41,936 nt of DNA from Desulfonatronospira sp964577315 (GCA_964577315.1 CAZNYT010000014.1:1-41936); one strand, 5' to 3'. Numbered from the stretch's first letter, positions 1-8,295 are shown. A program made the numbers and translations. The notes: generated from the sequence alone by a model not told the origin.

Positions 1-117
1 TTTTACTTTTAACTCTCGAGTTTCTTTGGGCCGAGAATATTATATACAGTAACTTTGTCAACTCCCAATCACTGGGATGTTTAACAGGCAGAAAGACGGT
101 TATGCAAAAAGTTTTGT

Positions 118-394
118 AACTATTCACCAAATCTTTTTGCGTTTCGAGCCTCACGGCTCGCGCTTTTCTAGGCTCGGCTTACGGGGGCATTCCTGCCCCC
201 ACCGGACTCTTGGCTTTGTGCAGCTTCTCAAGATAGGTGCAAAATAGAGGGTTTGCTTTATTCTTATTCCGAGTTCTTCGTGCGGTCCGGCTTCCCCCAT
301 AAGCCTCGCCAAGAAAACCGGTGAGCCTCCCGGCAAATGCACGCAAAAAGATCCGGTGAATATTTAGGGTTAAATATGGTGAGTAATTGCAAAG
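118..394. repeat. MITE-like palindromic element, copy 1
   Basis: The left end (118-140) reads ACTATTCACC..ATCTTTTTGCG and the same motif returns in inverted orientation at 343-365, giving imperfect terminal inverted repeats about 248 bp apart. The two halves also resemble each other as inverted copies (a TTTTCT-GGC...GGCTTA-GGGGG block in each), so the whole could fold into one long hairpin. A further inverted end motif follows at 377-394. The stretch 243-394, reverse complemented, is nearly the same as 41702-41858 at the other end of the window. No transposase is encoded, so this looks like a non-autonomous element. The family name is unknown to me. Confidence 0.7.
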
Positions 395-632
395 TTTTTA
401 CCATTTAAAGGACTGGAAACAGATTCCGGGGACCAAAAAACAGGCTGTTTCCCGGTTTGACTAGCCGGTTAGCCTCGGGCCGGTTGTTAGCAGCGGTATT
501 TGGTAGCGAAACAGAGCATCCGTTGGCATACAATCCAAAGTATTTGACATTGCCGAGGATTTGTTTAAGGAGTGATAAAAAAGTAGGTGTGGTGAATAAT
601 TGCAAAACAAAACTTTATCTGGAGCGTGAGAG
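395..632. other. Noncoding leader upstream of the small heat-shock gene
   Basis: No credible gene is seen here. A GGTGAATAATTGC motif at 592-604 is another copy of the repeat end found in the upstream element. A TTGACA hexamer lies at 544-549, but no good -10 box sits at the proper distance, so I do not call a promoter. The hsp20 ribosome binding site is weak (GGAGCG about 620). Confidence 0.5.
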
Positions 633-1076
633 ATGAGCAGGTTTTTGAATCCTTGGACGGAAATACAGAACATGCGCAGGGAAATAGATAGGATCATGGA
701 TGAAACCAGTGACTGGGGCGCCGCCCATCCGGGTAGAGGGGAGCATGCTTTGTGGAGCCCTGTGGCTGACATGTACGAAACCCAGGGATACATCATTATA
801 GAAATGGAGCTGCCCGGGGTGGACCAGGAAAAAGTCAGCTTGGAGAACAAGGGCGATCAATTGATCGTCTACGGGGAAAAGCGCAGGGAAAAGGATGCCA
901 CAGGCAGCGCATACCAGATGTTGGAGCGATCCTATGGCCCTTTTAGTCGCAAGTTCAACCTTCCCAAAAATGTAGATGCCGACTCCATTAGAGCGGTCTT
1001 GAAAAACGGGGTCTTGAGCATTACTGTTCCCAAGAAGGAAATGCCCCAGCAATCCGTGCAGATCACCATAGAATAA
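633..1076 (+). CDS. Hsp20/alpha-crystallin family small heat-shock protein
   Basis: Product of 147 residues, the usual size for a bacterial small heat-shock protein. It is a cytoplasmic ATP-independent holdase that binds unfolding proteins. The N-terminus (MSRFLNPWTEIQNMRREID) is the typical short amphipathic arm. Residues about 40-147 form the alpha-crystallin domain, with the family signature near the C-terminus (AVLKNGVLSITVPK). It stands alone, with repeats upstream and a 466-bp noncoding stretch downstream. The start at the ATG at 633 is supported by the N-terminal match to the family. Regulation is not visible, since no CIRCE element or clear sigma-32 promoter was recognised. Confidence 0.93.
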   Translation: MSRFLNPWTEIQNMRREIDRIMDETSDWGAAHPGRGEHALWSPVADMYETQGYIIIEMELPGVDQEKVSLENKGDQLIVYGEKRREKDATGSAYQMLERSYGPFSRKFNLPKNVDADSIRAVLKNGVLSITVPKKEMPQQSVQITIE

Positions 1077-1542
1077 ACCCCGGGTATCTGAATCCCGTGC
1101 CTCTCCATCCTTTATGATTGTCTCGTTGCTGGAAACATGAAAGTGTTTCCAGCTCCCGGAGGCAGAGCCTGTAATTAGCAATTTTCCTGCGCGTTCCCTT
1201 GAGAACAATCAGGTCCGGCCAGTGCGGCTTTCTCTCTGTGTCCATTTCCAGTGTGCTCAACTGTTATGCCCTGAATCGTCATTTTTTTCTCAAATTCTCT
1301 TGACGATGGGAGTGCACTAGTATAAAAAAACCAAAACTCATTGCTTGTGATCTTGGAGCCTAGCCATAGTCAGGTTTGCAATGCATAAGATAACCGTGGC
1401 TATTTAAATATCCCCCGCCTCAATTTGCTTTAACAAAGAAATTTCTTGGGAGCATTGCTTGTTAATAAACAAAATCTGCTCTTCTCTTTGGTAACAGGGA
1501 TTCCTTTTTGAACTTTTAAGCACCCTTTAGAGGATTATTTAA
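1077..1542. other. Noncoding stretch with hairpin and candidate promoter
   Basis: No gene is seen in these 466 bp. A perfect 10-bp hairpin (GCTGGAAACA, loop of 6, TGTTTCCAGC) lies at 1128-1153. It lacks a T-tract, so it is a weak terminator candidate for the heat-shock gene. A TTGACG/TATAAA pair at 1300-1326 may be the promoter for the following RsbRD-dsrMKJOP genes, which would leave a leader of about 210 nt. Confidence 0.5.
1300..1326 (+). promoter_or_regulatory. Candidate sigma-70-type promoter for RsbRD-dsrMKJOP
   Basis: A -35-like TTGACG (1300-1305) is followed after 15 nt by TATAAA (1321-1326). The spacing is shorter than the usual 16-18, so this is tentative. It is the best match upstream of the operon, and nothing better was seen closer to 1543. 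Confidence 0.3.
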
Positions 1543-2055
1543 ATGAGCCTCGATGCGAGCATAAAGCAAAACAAGCAAGAGATACTTAATCTTTGGCTCA
1601 AGAAATTTACTAATACCTACCCGGCAGAGTCCGCCCAGTTTTTCAGAAATAATCTCGGCCAATTCAGCAATCCCGTGGGATACAGTTTCCGTGTCAACAT
1701 GGAGAAAATCTTTGACGAGCTTTTCCAGGAATGTGATCTGGATAAACTGCGCAGCTATGTGGACGGTATCACGCGTATCCGTGCGGTCCAGAGCTTTACT
1801 GCTGCTGAAGCGGTATGCTTTGCACCCATGTTAAGGGAAAGCATCTGGGAGGTTTGCGGATCAACAATATCGGATCAAGGACTTTTTCATCAGTGGCTGG
1901 AAATAACCCAAAGATTGGAGATGCTCATGAATCTGGCCTTTGATACTTACATGTCCTGCAGGGAACAACTCTGGGAGCAAAAGGCCAATGCTCTTTATAA
2001 TAGGACCCACAAACTGTTGGAAAGAGCAAATGTTTTGGTCAATACAGAGGAATAG
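1543..2055 (+). CDS. RsbRD N-terminal domain protein linked to dsrM
   Basis: Product of 170 residues that reads as a single helical RsbT co-antagonist RsbRD N-terminal-type domain. It has the conserved start (LWLKKFTNTYP), a central helix run and a C-terminal long helix (residues about 130-165). There is no STAS domain, so it is not a complete stressosome protein. A GAGGATT Shine-Dalgarno precedes the ATG at 1543. It ends 44 bp before dsrM in the same direction and is probably co-transcribed. From my knowledge of Desulfovibrio genomes, a protein of this kind commonly precedes dsrMKJOP. Its role is unknown; a sensory or assembly role for the membrane complex is inference only. Confidence 0.75.
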   Translation: MSLDASIKQNKQEILNLWLKKFTNTYPAESAQFFRNNLGQFSNPVGYSFRVNMEKIFDELFQECDLDKLRSYVDGITRIRAVQSFTAAEAVCFAPMLRESIWEVCGSTISDQGLFHQWLEITQRLEMLMNLAFDTYMSCREQLWEQKANALYNRTHKLLERANVLVNTEE

Positions 2056-2099
2056 TTCTGTCATGTATAATGTCTAATCTTTAAAAGAGGTTGCAGCAC

Positions 2100-3161
2100 A
2101 TGAAAGCGATTAACTCACTCATTCTGGTTGTAGCCCTGATCTTGATTGCCTGGATAGGCGCCGGTTTTTTGGGTATGGAGTATATTTTCGGCGTGATCAT
2201 ACCTTATCTTGCGGTGCTGGTTTTTGTTGTGGGCTTCGTGGTCAGGGTGGTTCAATGGGGGAAATCTCCTGTTCCGTTCCGGATACCGACAACCTGTGGC
2301 CAGGCCAGAAAATCTCTGCCCATGTTCAAGGACAAATGGAACAGGCTGGATAATCCCGGCACCAAGCTTGGTGTGGTGGGGCGAATGATTCTAGAAGTCG
2401 TCCTTTTCAGGTCCTTGTTCCGCAACACCCGGGTGGAAATGCATAAAGGTCCCCACATAGCCTATTCCTCCAGTAAATGGTTGTGGATCTTTGCCCTGAT
2501 TTTCCATGTTACCTTCCTGGTAATACTTATTAGACACATGCGCTTTTTTACGGAGCCGATCCCGGAAATATTTGTGCTCATGGATCATATGGATAGCATG
2601 TTCCAGATACTTAGTCCGCCCATTTATATTTCCAGCGTGCTCATCCTCTTAGCGTTGGGCTACCTGCTCTTGAGGCGTTTGATAGTGCCGAATGTGCGCT
2701 ATATTTCCCAGCCTGCGGATTACTTTCCGCTGTTTCTGATTATAGGGATAGTGGTATCCGGGATCTTAATGCGTTACGTGGGTATGTTCAAGACCGACCT
2801 TATGCCAGTTAAAGAGCTGAGCATGGGCCTGGTTCAGTTTAGCCCCACTGCTCCTCCGGAAATAGGCGCTACTTTCTTTGTCCATCTCTTCCTTGTCTCT
2901 GTGCTGCTTATTTACTTTCCCTTCAGCAAACTCATGCATTTGGGCGGGGTTTTCCTCAGCCCCACCAGGAATCTGCCCAATGACAGCCGGGAGAAGAGGC
3001 ATGAAAATCCCTGGAACTACCCGGTCAAGTTCCATACCTATCAAGAGTATGAAGATGAAAACCGGCAAGTCATGGTAGAAAACGATATACCAGTAGAAAA
3101 GCCCTTGGAAGAAGAACAAACTGAAGAAACTTCAGAAGACAATGCTGAAAAGAAGGAGTAA
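2100..3161 (+). CDS. dsrM: DsrM, cytochrome b subunit of DsrMKJOP
   Basis: Integral membrane NarI-like cytochrome b subunit of the sulfite-reduction electron transfer complex. It is expected to carry haem b and exchange electrons between the quinone pool or periplasm and DsrK. Hydrophobic segments are seen near residues 5-25 and 28-48 and then four more between about 120 and 290. Histidines within them (for example in the segment starting IFALIFHVTFL) are candidate haem ligands. I chose the ATG at 2100 over the in-frame TTG at 2091 because AGAGG at 2086-2090 sits 9 nt from the ATG but touches the TTG. The tail (last about 35 residues) is strongly acidic. The gene is separated from dsrK by 6 nt. 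Confidence 0.95.
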   Translation: MKAINSLILVVALILIAWIGAGFLGMEYIFGVIIPYLAVLVFVVGFVVRVVQWGKSPVPFRIPTTCGQARKSLPMFKDKWNRLDNPGTKLGVVGRMILEVVLFRSLFRNTRVEMHKGPHIAYSSSKWLWIFALIFHVTFLVILIRHMRFFTEPIPEIFVLMDHMDSMFQILSPPIYISSVLILLALGYLLLRRLIVPNVRYISQPADYFPLFLIIGIVVSGILMRYVGMFKTDLMPVKELSMGLVQFSPTAPPEIGATFFVHLFLVSVLLIYFPFSKLMHLGGVFLSPTRNLPNDSREKRHENPWNYPVKFHTYQEYEDENRQVMVENDIPVEKPLEEEQTEETSEDNAEKKE

Positions 3162-3167
3162 ACAGTA

Positions 3168-4787
3168 ATGGCTACACCAAAACCGGATGTATTGTACAGA
3201 AATATCAGCCACGAGATGCCGGCGCAGGACTGGATGGATCTCCCGCTGGAGATCAAGCCGGGTAGATACTGTTACCCTGCTGATCCAGGTCCCATGGAAG
3301 CCGTGGGCATGCCCAATCCCAGGAAATGGAGCCCGTTGGATGCAGATTGGCAGCTTCCGGAAAACTGGCACGAGACATTTCTCCAGGGCATGAAGGACAG
3401 ATTGGAGAGATTCAGATCCTTTAGGGTTTTCATGGATATCTGCGTAAGATGCGGTGCCTGCGCTGACAAGTGCCACTTTTTTATAGGCTCCGGGGATCCC
3501 AAGAACATGCCTGTGCTGCGCGCAGAGCTTCTGCGCTCCATATACCGGGGCGAGATGACCAAGGTGGGTCAGATTCTGGGCAGGTTCGCAGGAGGGAGGC
3601 AATTAACCCAGGATGTGATCAAGGAAATCTGGTACTATTATTACCAGTGCACTGAATGCCGCAGGTGCTCAGTGTTCTGTCCGTACGGCATCGACCAGGC
3701 AGAGATCACTATTATCGGGCGGGAACTCCTCAATCTGTTGGGCCTGCAGATCGACTGGATCTCCAAGCCAGTAGCCAACTGCAACAAGTTGGGCAACCAT
3801 CTGGGCCTCCCGCCGCACACCTTCAAGGACAACCTGGATTTTCTCTGCGATGATATCGAGGAAGTGACTGGAGTCAAGCCCGAGCCCACCTTTAACAAGA
3901 AAGGTGCGGATATCCTGTTTATTACCCCTTCCGGGGACGTATTCGCTGAGCCCGGTATATTTACCGCCATGGGCTATTTGATGCTTTTTCATTATCTCCA
4001 GGAAGAGTACGGTTTGGATATAACCTGGAGCACATATGCCTCAGAGGGAGGTAACTTCGGATTTTTCACCTCGCACGAGATGATGAAAAAGCTGAACGCC
4101 AAGATGTATCACGAGGCTGAAAGATTGGGAGTGAAATGGATCCTGGGCGGTGAATGCGGTCATATGTGGAGAGTTCTTCATCAGTATATGGACACCATGA
4201 ATGGCCCGCCGGACTTTTTGGAGACCCCGATTTCACCTATTACCGGGACTAGATTCGAACATGCTGCTTCCACGCGAATGATTCACGTTATCGAATTTGT
4301 GGCCGATCTTTTGAAGCATAACAAGCTGCCCATCGACAAAACCCGTAACGATCATCTCAAGGTCACTTTCCACGATTCCTGTAATCCTTCCAGGGGCATG
4401 GGATTTCTGGAGGAACCCAGGTACGTTATCAATAAAATTTGCAACAACTATTTTGAAATGCCCGAGGGCACCACTAGGGAGCAAACCTTTTGCTGTGGTG
4501 GCGGCTCCGGGCTGAACCCGGGCGAAAACGAGGAGCTCCGGATGATGGGAGGGTTGCCCAGAGCCAACGCTGTGAAATACGTACACGAAAGGCACGGAGT
4601 GAATATGTTGGCCAACATATGCGCCATAGACCGGGCCACTCTGAGTGCTGCGATGGGCTATTGGGTGCCTGACGTGGGCGTGACTGGAATCCACGAAATG
4701 ATAGGCAACGCCCTGATTCTTCCCGGGGAACAGGAGCGTGAGACCGACCTGCGCGGGGAACCTTTGCCTGGTAAGGAGGATGAATAA
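3168..4787 (+). CDS. dsrK: DsrK, HdrD-like catalytic subunit of DsrMKJOP
   Basis: Product of 539 residues, a cytoplasm-facing iron-sulfur protein related to heterodisulfide reductase HdrD. Two [4Fe-4S] motifs are seen: C92-C95-C98-C102 and C161-C164-C167-C171 (the latter ending CP). Downstream lie cysteine-rich domain elements, with GGECGH near residue 327 and HDSCNP then FCCGGGSG in the C-terminal third. These are expected to hold the special catalytic cluster that acts on a disulfide or trisulfide. Family knowledge makes DsrC the partner. The start ATG at 3168 follows AAGGAG at the end of dsrM. The stop shares one base with the dsrJ start, indicating translational coupling. Confidence 0.97.
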   Translation: MATPKPDVLYRNISHEMPAQDWMDLPLEIKPGRYCYPADPGPMEAVGMPNPRKWSPLDADWQLPENWHETFLQGMKDRLERFRSFRVFMDICVRCGACADKCHFFIGSGDPKNMPVLRAELLRSIYRGEMTKVGQILGRFAGGRQLTQDVIKEIWYYYYQCTECRRCSVFCPYGIDQAEITIIGRELLNLLGLQIDWISKPVANCNKLGNHLGLPPHTFKDNLDFLCDDIEEVTGVKPEPTFNKKGADILFITPSGDVFAEPGIFTAMGYLMLFHYLQEEYGLDITWSTYASEGGNFGFFTSHEMMKKLNAKMYHEAERLGVKWILGGECGHMWRVLHQYMDTMNGPPDFLETPISPITGTRFEHAASTRMIHVIEFVADLLKHNKLPIDKTRNDHLKVTFHDSCNPSRGMGFLEEPRYVINKICNNYFEMPEGTTREQTFCCGGGSGLNPGENEELRMMGGLPRANAVKYVHERHGVNMLANICAIDRATLSAAMGYWVPDVGVTGIHEMIGNALILPGEQERETDLRGEPLPGKEDE

Positions 4788-5158
4788 TGTACGATGCCAA
4801 TAAGATTATTCCGGGCCTTATAGTTTTCGTTCTCATCGTGGGTTTTCCCTTTTGGTACAACTTGGGCGCTGAGACGTATGAAACTCCGGAATTGGAGCTT
4901 CCCGAGGATTACGATGATTGCATAGAGAGTACTGAGTTCATGCGCGCTGAGCACATGAAAATGCTGGACGAATGGCGCGATATATATGTGCGCGACGGTC
5001 TGCAGATGTACTGGAGCGAGCTGAAGCAGGAGGAGTTTCTCATGAGTCTGACTAAAACCTGCATGGACTGCCACGACGACAAGGAAGAGTTCTGTGACCA
5101 GTGTCACGATGCCGTAGGGGTGGATCCATACTGCTGGGATTGTCACATCGAGCCTTAG
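4787..5158 (+). CDS. dsrJ: DsrJ, triheme cytochrome c of DsrMKJOP
   Basis: Product of 123 residues with an uncleaved N-terminal membrane anchor (about residues 8-24) and a periplasmic domain. Three CxxCH haem c motifs are visible: C92-C95-H96, C103-C106-H107 and C116-C119-H120. Cys45 lies in the stretch DDCIESTEFMRAEH. In DsrJ of Allochromatium vinosum an equivalent cysteine was proposed as an unusual axial haem ligand, so His/Cys ligation is plausible here. The start codon overlaps the dsrK stop (TAATG). Confidence 0.96.
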   Translation: MYDANKIIPGLIVFVLIVGFPFWYNLGAETYETPELELPEDYDDCIESTEFMRAEHMKMLDEWRDIYVRDGLQMYWSELKQEEFLMSLTKTCMDCHDDKEEFCDQCHDAVGVDPYCWDCHIEP

Positions 5159-5170
5159 GGGGTTTACATA

Positions 5171-5929
5171 ATGAATAACAGCAGAAGAAAATTTATCAAG
5201 TTTACAGGACTTGCAGCTCTGGGTTGGAGTCTGAGCCCATCCCTGGCAGGCGCCCGGGAGAGACATACCAAGATCCCAGAGGGGCTTACTGCCGAGCGCT
5301 GGGCCATGGCTATTGATACCCAGAAATTGGATCAGGAGGTCATGAATAAGTGCATTGAGGCCTGCCACAAATTGCACAACGTGCCTGAAATCGATTCCGA
5401 GCAGAATATTAAGTGGCTTTGGAAGGAACCCTATGAAGTACTCTTTTATGACCAAATCCATACTTACCAGGTGGAGGACAAGAAAAATTTACCCCTGCTT
5501 ACCCTGTGCAATCACTGCGATAATCCACCCTGTGTAAGGGTCTGTCCTACTCAGGCCACTTTTAAGCGCGAGGACGGAATAGTTCTCATGGATTTTCACC
5601 GCTGCATCGGGTGCAGATTCTGTATGGCAGGATGTCCCTACGGTTCCAGGAGCTTCAATTACGCAGACCCCAGGCTATACCTGGAGGATGACGAGATTGA
5701 TCCAGATTACCCCACGCGGGAAAAAGGGGTGGTGGAAAAATGCGAGTTTTGCGCCCATCTTTTGGATCAAGGGGAGCGCCCGGCATGTGTTGAGGCCGCC
5801 CCAGGGGTGCTTTTCTTCGGAGACCTGGACGATCCGGATTCCGAGGTTAGGCAAGTGTTGCGAGAAAGGTATTCCTTGGTGCGCAAACCCAAGCTGGGCA
5901 CTGAACCACAAGTTTATTATCTAATCTAA
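5171..5929 (+). CDS. dsrO: DsrO, periplasmic iron-sulfur subunit of DsrMKJOP
   Basis: Product of 252 residues. It begins with a Tat signal (SRRKFIKFTG, twin arginines at residues 5-6), so it is exported folded with its clusters. Ferredoxin-like cysteine sets are seen at C61/C65, C113-C116-C121-C125 (ending CP), C145-C148-C151-C155 (CPYG) and C191-C194-C206. This fits several [4Fe-4S] clusters of the NrfC/HybA type. It should transfer electrons between DsrJ and the membrane partner DsrP. The GGGGG-type ribosome site at about 5157 precedes ATG 5171. dsrP starts 15 nt after its end. Confidence 0.95.
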   Translation: MNNSRRKFIKFTGLAALGWSLSPSLAGARERHTKIPEGLTAERWAMAIDTQKLDQEVMNKCIEACHKLHNVPEIDSEQNIKWLWKEPYEVLFYDQIHTYQVEDKKNLPLLTLCNHCDNPPCVRVCPTQATFKREDGIVLMDFHRCIGCRFCMAGCPYGSRSFNYADPRLYLEDDEIDPDYPTREKGVVEKCEFCAHLLDQGERPACVEAAPGVLFFGDLDDPDSEVRQVLRERYSLVRKPKLGTEPQVYYLI

Positions 5930-5944
5930 GGTAAGGGGTGTAAA

Positions 5945-7105
5945 ATGCTTGAGAAAGCGGTAAAAGGAAGCGCATTATATTGGATATGGTTGCTGGTGCT
6001 CCTGGCTGTCATAGGGGTAGGTTTCATGGCCTACTTGGACCAGTTGGAGCAAGGGCTGACCGTGACCGGTATGGACCGGGATGTTTCCTGGGGGCTTTAC
6101 ATAGCCCAACTCACCTTCCTGGTGGGGGTGGCAGCCTCAGCTGTGATGATGGTCATACCCAAATACCTCCATAACCACCAAGCCTTTGCGCGCATGCTTA
6201 TACTGGGCGAGTTCCTGGCAGTGGCAGCAGTGGTTATGTGTCTTTTATTCGTTATCGTGGACCTGGGTCAGCCCCAAAGGCTTATGAACGTAGTGTTGTA
6301 CCCCAGCCCGAGCTCAATACTGTTCTGGGATATGGTGGTGCTTAACGGCTACCTCTTCCTGAACATCCTCATCGGGTGGGTCACTCTGCAGGCTGAGCGC
6401 AAGAAAGTGGGACCTCCCAGGTGGATCAAGCCTTTTATATACATTTCCATTCCCTGGGCGATAAGTATTCATACTGTTACAGCCTTTTTGTATGCAGGTC
6501 TGCCCGGCCGGGATTTCTGGCTCACCGCATCCATGGCCCCTTCCTTTCTGGCTTCAGCCTTTGCTGCCGGCCCGGCCCTGCTTATCCTCCTGGCCTTCGC
6601 GGTCAAGATTTTTGCCAAGTGGGACCCGGGCAGGGAGGCGATTCAGTCCTTGGCCAAGATTGTTACCTACGCCATGGCAGCATACCTCTTTATTCAGGGG
6701 TGTAAGATATTCACTGCTGGATACAGCATGATGCCGGACAAATTGGCCCATTACGAGTATCTTTTCTTTGCCCTGGAAGGGCATATGACCCTGACTGTTT
6801 TCATGTGGGTTTCAGTAGTAGCCGGTTTCCTGGCCCTGATCATTCTGTTGTTTCCCAAAAACAGGCAAGCGGATAATGTTCTGGCCTTTTCCGCGGTGCT
6901 GGTATTGATCAGCACCTGGACCGAAAAGGGCATGGGATTGATTACCGCCGGCTTTGTGCCCACACCCTTGAAGGAAGTTAAGACCTATCTTCCCACACAG
7001 CCTGAAATCCTTATAACATTGGGAATCTGGGCCATCGGATTCCTGATCATCACAATCCTGTACAAAGTCGGAGTGGACGTGCGAAAGGAAATCGAAACCA
7101 CTTAA
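5945..7105 (+). CDS. dsrP: DsrP, NrfD/PsrC-type membrane subunit of DsrMKJOP
   Basis: Product of 386 residues, polytopic with about ten hydrophobic segments over its whole length, as in NrfD/PsrC/HybB proteins. It pairs with DsrO and is expected to interact with menaquinone on the periplasmic side. It contains the family-like segment DVSWGLYIAQLTFLVGVAAS near residues 44-63. The GGTAAGGGG stretch before ATG 5945 supports the start. It is the last gene of the complex and is followed by a strong terminator at 7156-7186. Confidence 0.95.
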   Translation: MLEKAVKGSALYWIWLLVLLAVIGVGFMAYLDQLEQGLTVTGMDRDVSWGLYIAQLTFLVGVAASAVMMVIPKYLHNHQAFARMLILGEFLAVAAVVMCLLFVIVDLGQPQRLMNVVLYPSPSSILFWDMVVLNGYLFLNILIGWVTLQAERKKVGPPRWIKPFIYISIPWAISIHTVTAFLYAGLPGRDFWLTASMAPSFLASAFAAGPALLILLAFAVKIFAKWDPGREAIQSLAKIVTYAMAAYLFIQGCKIFTAGYSMMPDKLAHYEYLFFALEGHMTLTVFMWVSVVAGFLALIILLFPKNRQADNVLAFSAVLVLISTWTEKGMGLITAGFVPTPLKEVKTYLPTQPEILITLGIWAIGFLIITILYKVGVDVRKEIETT

Positions 7106-7155
7106 GTCCAACTACAAGTTTGTGACTTGTCACAGAAGCTAGAAAGATTATCTAT

Positions 7156-7186
7156 AAAAGAGCCGGGGTTTGGCCCCGGCTCTTTT
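7156..7186. terminator. Bidirectional terminator between dsrP and the VOC gene
   Basis: A perfect 13-bp inverted repeat (AAAAGAGCCGGGG, 7156-7168, and CCCCGGCTCTTTT, 7174-7186) has a 5-nt loop. T runs lie at the 3' side on both strands. It serves dsrMKJOP on the plus strand, and the stop codon of the convergent VOC gene (7185-7187) lies on its edge. Confidence 0.9.
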
Positions 7187-7769
7187 ACCATTTATTCCTT
7201 TTGTTGCGGAATTCTTGTCCTTCCCCGGGATATATCTGCCTGTCCTCTTTCAAAGTGGGCTCGGTAACCTGCGGCCATTTACCTGGTTCAGGCTCCGGTC
7301 CGTTCAGGGCCTCCTGATCCGGTTGAGTGTCCAGCATGCAGGGATTTTCGCGAAGGTTGAAATTCGGAACGCTCCAGGTGAATTCTATGGGGATGTTGTT
7401 GGGGTCAAACGCGTACATGGAATATATAAATCCATGATCCAGGATTTCAGATACCCAGAAGTCGGCGGCGCTCAACTTGTCGTAAAGCGTCCAGAGATCA
7501 TCCAGGGTTTCCACCTCAAGGGCCAGATGATCAAATCCAAAAGGTCCTTGAACCGGGACGCCATGATCTTTTTCCGGCAAGGGCTGCACTTGGCTCCATT
7601 CAAAGAAAAGAAGCATGTTGTATGGTCCCAGCTCAAAGAAATACTGCCTGTATCCAGGCTTTCCCAGACCGGCAACGAGACGAAGGCCAATCAAGTCTCG
7701 CCAGAAACAGATGGTTTGGTTCATGTCCCCGGTAGCCAGAGCCAGGTGGTTGATGCCCTTATAACGCAT
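7185..7769 (-). CDS. VOC-family (glyoxalase-fold) metalloprotein
   Basis: Product of 194 residues with two beta-alpha-beta-beta-beta modules of the vicinal oxygen chelate superfamily. Candidate metal ligands are H8 (GINHLAL), H81 (GFDHLALEVE) and E129 (NIPIEF), with E57 possible. The C-terminal 45 residues, rich in Pro/Glu/Gln, extend beyond the usual fold. The substrate is unknown, as VOC proteins include glyoxalase I, epimerases and dioxygenases. It is transcribed toward dsrP and divergently from the ferredoxin, so it is not part of the dsr operons. Confidence 0.8.
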   Translation of the reverse strand: MRYKGINHLALATGDMNQTICFWRDLIGLRLVAGLGKPGYRQYFFELGPYNMLLFFEWSQVQPLPEKDHGVPVQGPFGFDHLALEVETLDDLWTLYDKLSAADFWVSEILDHGFIYSMYAFDPNNIPIEFTWSVPNFNLRENPCMLDTQPDQEALNGPEPEPGKWPQVTEPTLKEDRQIYPGEGQEFRNKRNKW

Positions 7770-7919
7770 GCCATTGCTCCTTGGTGGTTAGAGATCCAAA
7801 TTGGGTTTAAGGAAAAAATCCAGCTTGACATCGCTTGGAAATTTTGACTAACTCGCAAAGTACTTTGTTTCAAGGGCGAAATGATTAAACTGTTAAACTA
7901 ATTAAATCGGAGGTTTATT

Positions 7920-8108
7920 ATGGGATGGTTAGTACAAGTAGATAAGGAAAAGTGTACCGGTGACGGGGAATGCGTAGACGTATGCCCGGTGGAGGTCTTT
8001 GAGCTCCAGGACGGCAAGGCAGAACCGGTTAACATGGATGAATGCCTGGGCTGTGAATCTTGCGTCGAGGTTTGCGAAGAAGGCGCGATTACAGTAACCG
8101 AAATGTAG
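7920..8108 (+). CDS. 7Fe ferredoxin, Desulfovibrio africanus Fd III type
   Basis: Product of 62 residues, a small cytoplasmic ferredoxin. Cluster I cysteines are C12, C18 and C52, with Asp15 replacing the usual second cysteine (CTGDGEC). Cluster II is formed by C22, C42, C45 and C48. The same Asp substitution and much of the flanking sequence occur in D. africanus ferredoxin III, where that site holds a [3Fe-4S] cluster that can take up a further metal. GGAGG at 7911-7915 precedes ATG 7920. It is a single-gene unit with its own terminator. A role as low-potential donor near sulfite reduction is inference. Confidence 0.93.
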   Translation: MGWLVQVDKEKCTGDGECVDVCPVEVFELQDGKAEPVNMDECLGCESCVEVCEEGAITVTEM

Positions 8109-8130
8109 CAGCATCCGGTGCATTAGTTTT

Positions 8131-8165
8131 AAGGGGAGGATTGCCAGGTCCTCCCCTTGTTTTGT
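8131..8165 (+). terminator. Rho-independent terminator of the ferredoxin gene
   Basis: A perfect 10-bp stem (AAGGGGAGGA, 8131-8140, and TCCTCCCCTT, 8149-8158) with an 8-nt loop is followed by GTTTTGTT. It lies 22 nt after the ferredoxin stop codon. Confidence 0.85.
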
Positions 8166-8295
8166 TAGAACCCAGTCCCGCCTTGATTATTGCCCGCTAA
8201 GCAGGGGCATCAGCTCTAGAATCTTCTGTTGTCTCTCCCGGAAAAAGATACTATAAGCATGGTTATGAAGGCTGTTTTATAGATAGGAGGAAAGA

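Noticed and set aside
151..342. 63-codon frame inside the first repeat element
   Set aside because: It lies wholly in a palindromic repeat and shows no protein-like conservation that I can recognise.
544..549. TTGACA hexamer upstream of hsp20
   Set aside because: No acceptable -10 at 16-18 nt.
7121..7134. TGTGAC-TT-GTCACA palindrome resembling a CRP/FNR half-site pair
   Set aside because: The spacing is wrong for CRP, and it lies downstream of two convergent genes, where an operator would have no promoter to act on.
7170..7847. 225-codon frame opposite the VOC gene
   Set aside because: It starts inside a terminator stem; the VOC gene on the minus strand has clear family motifs.
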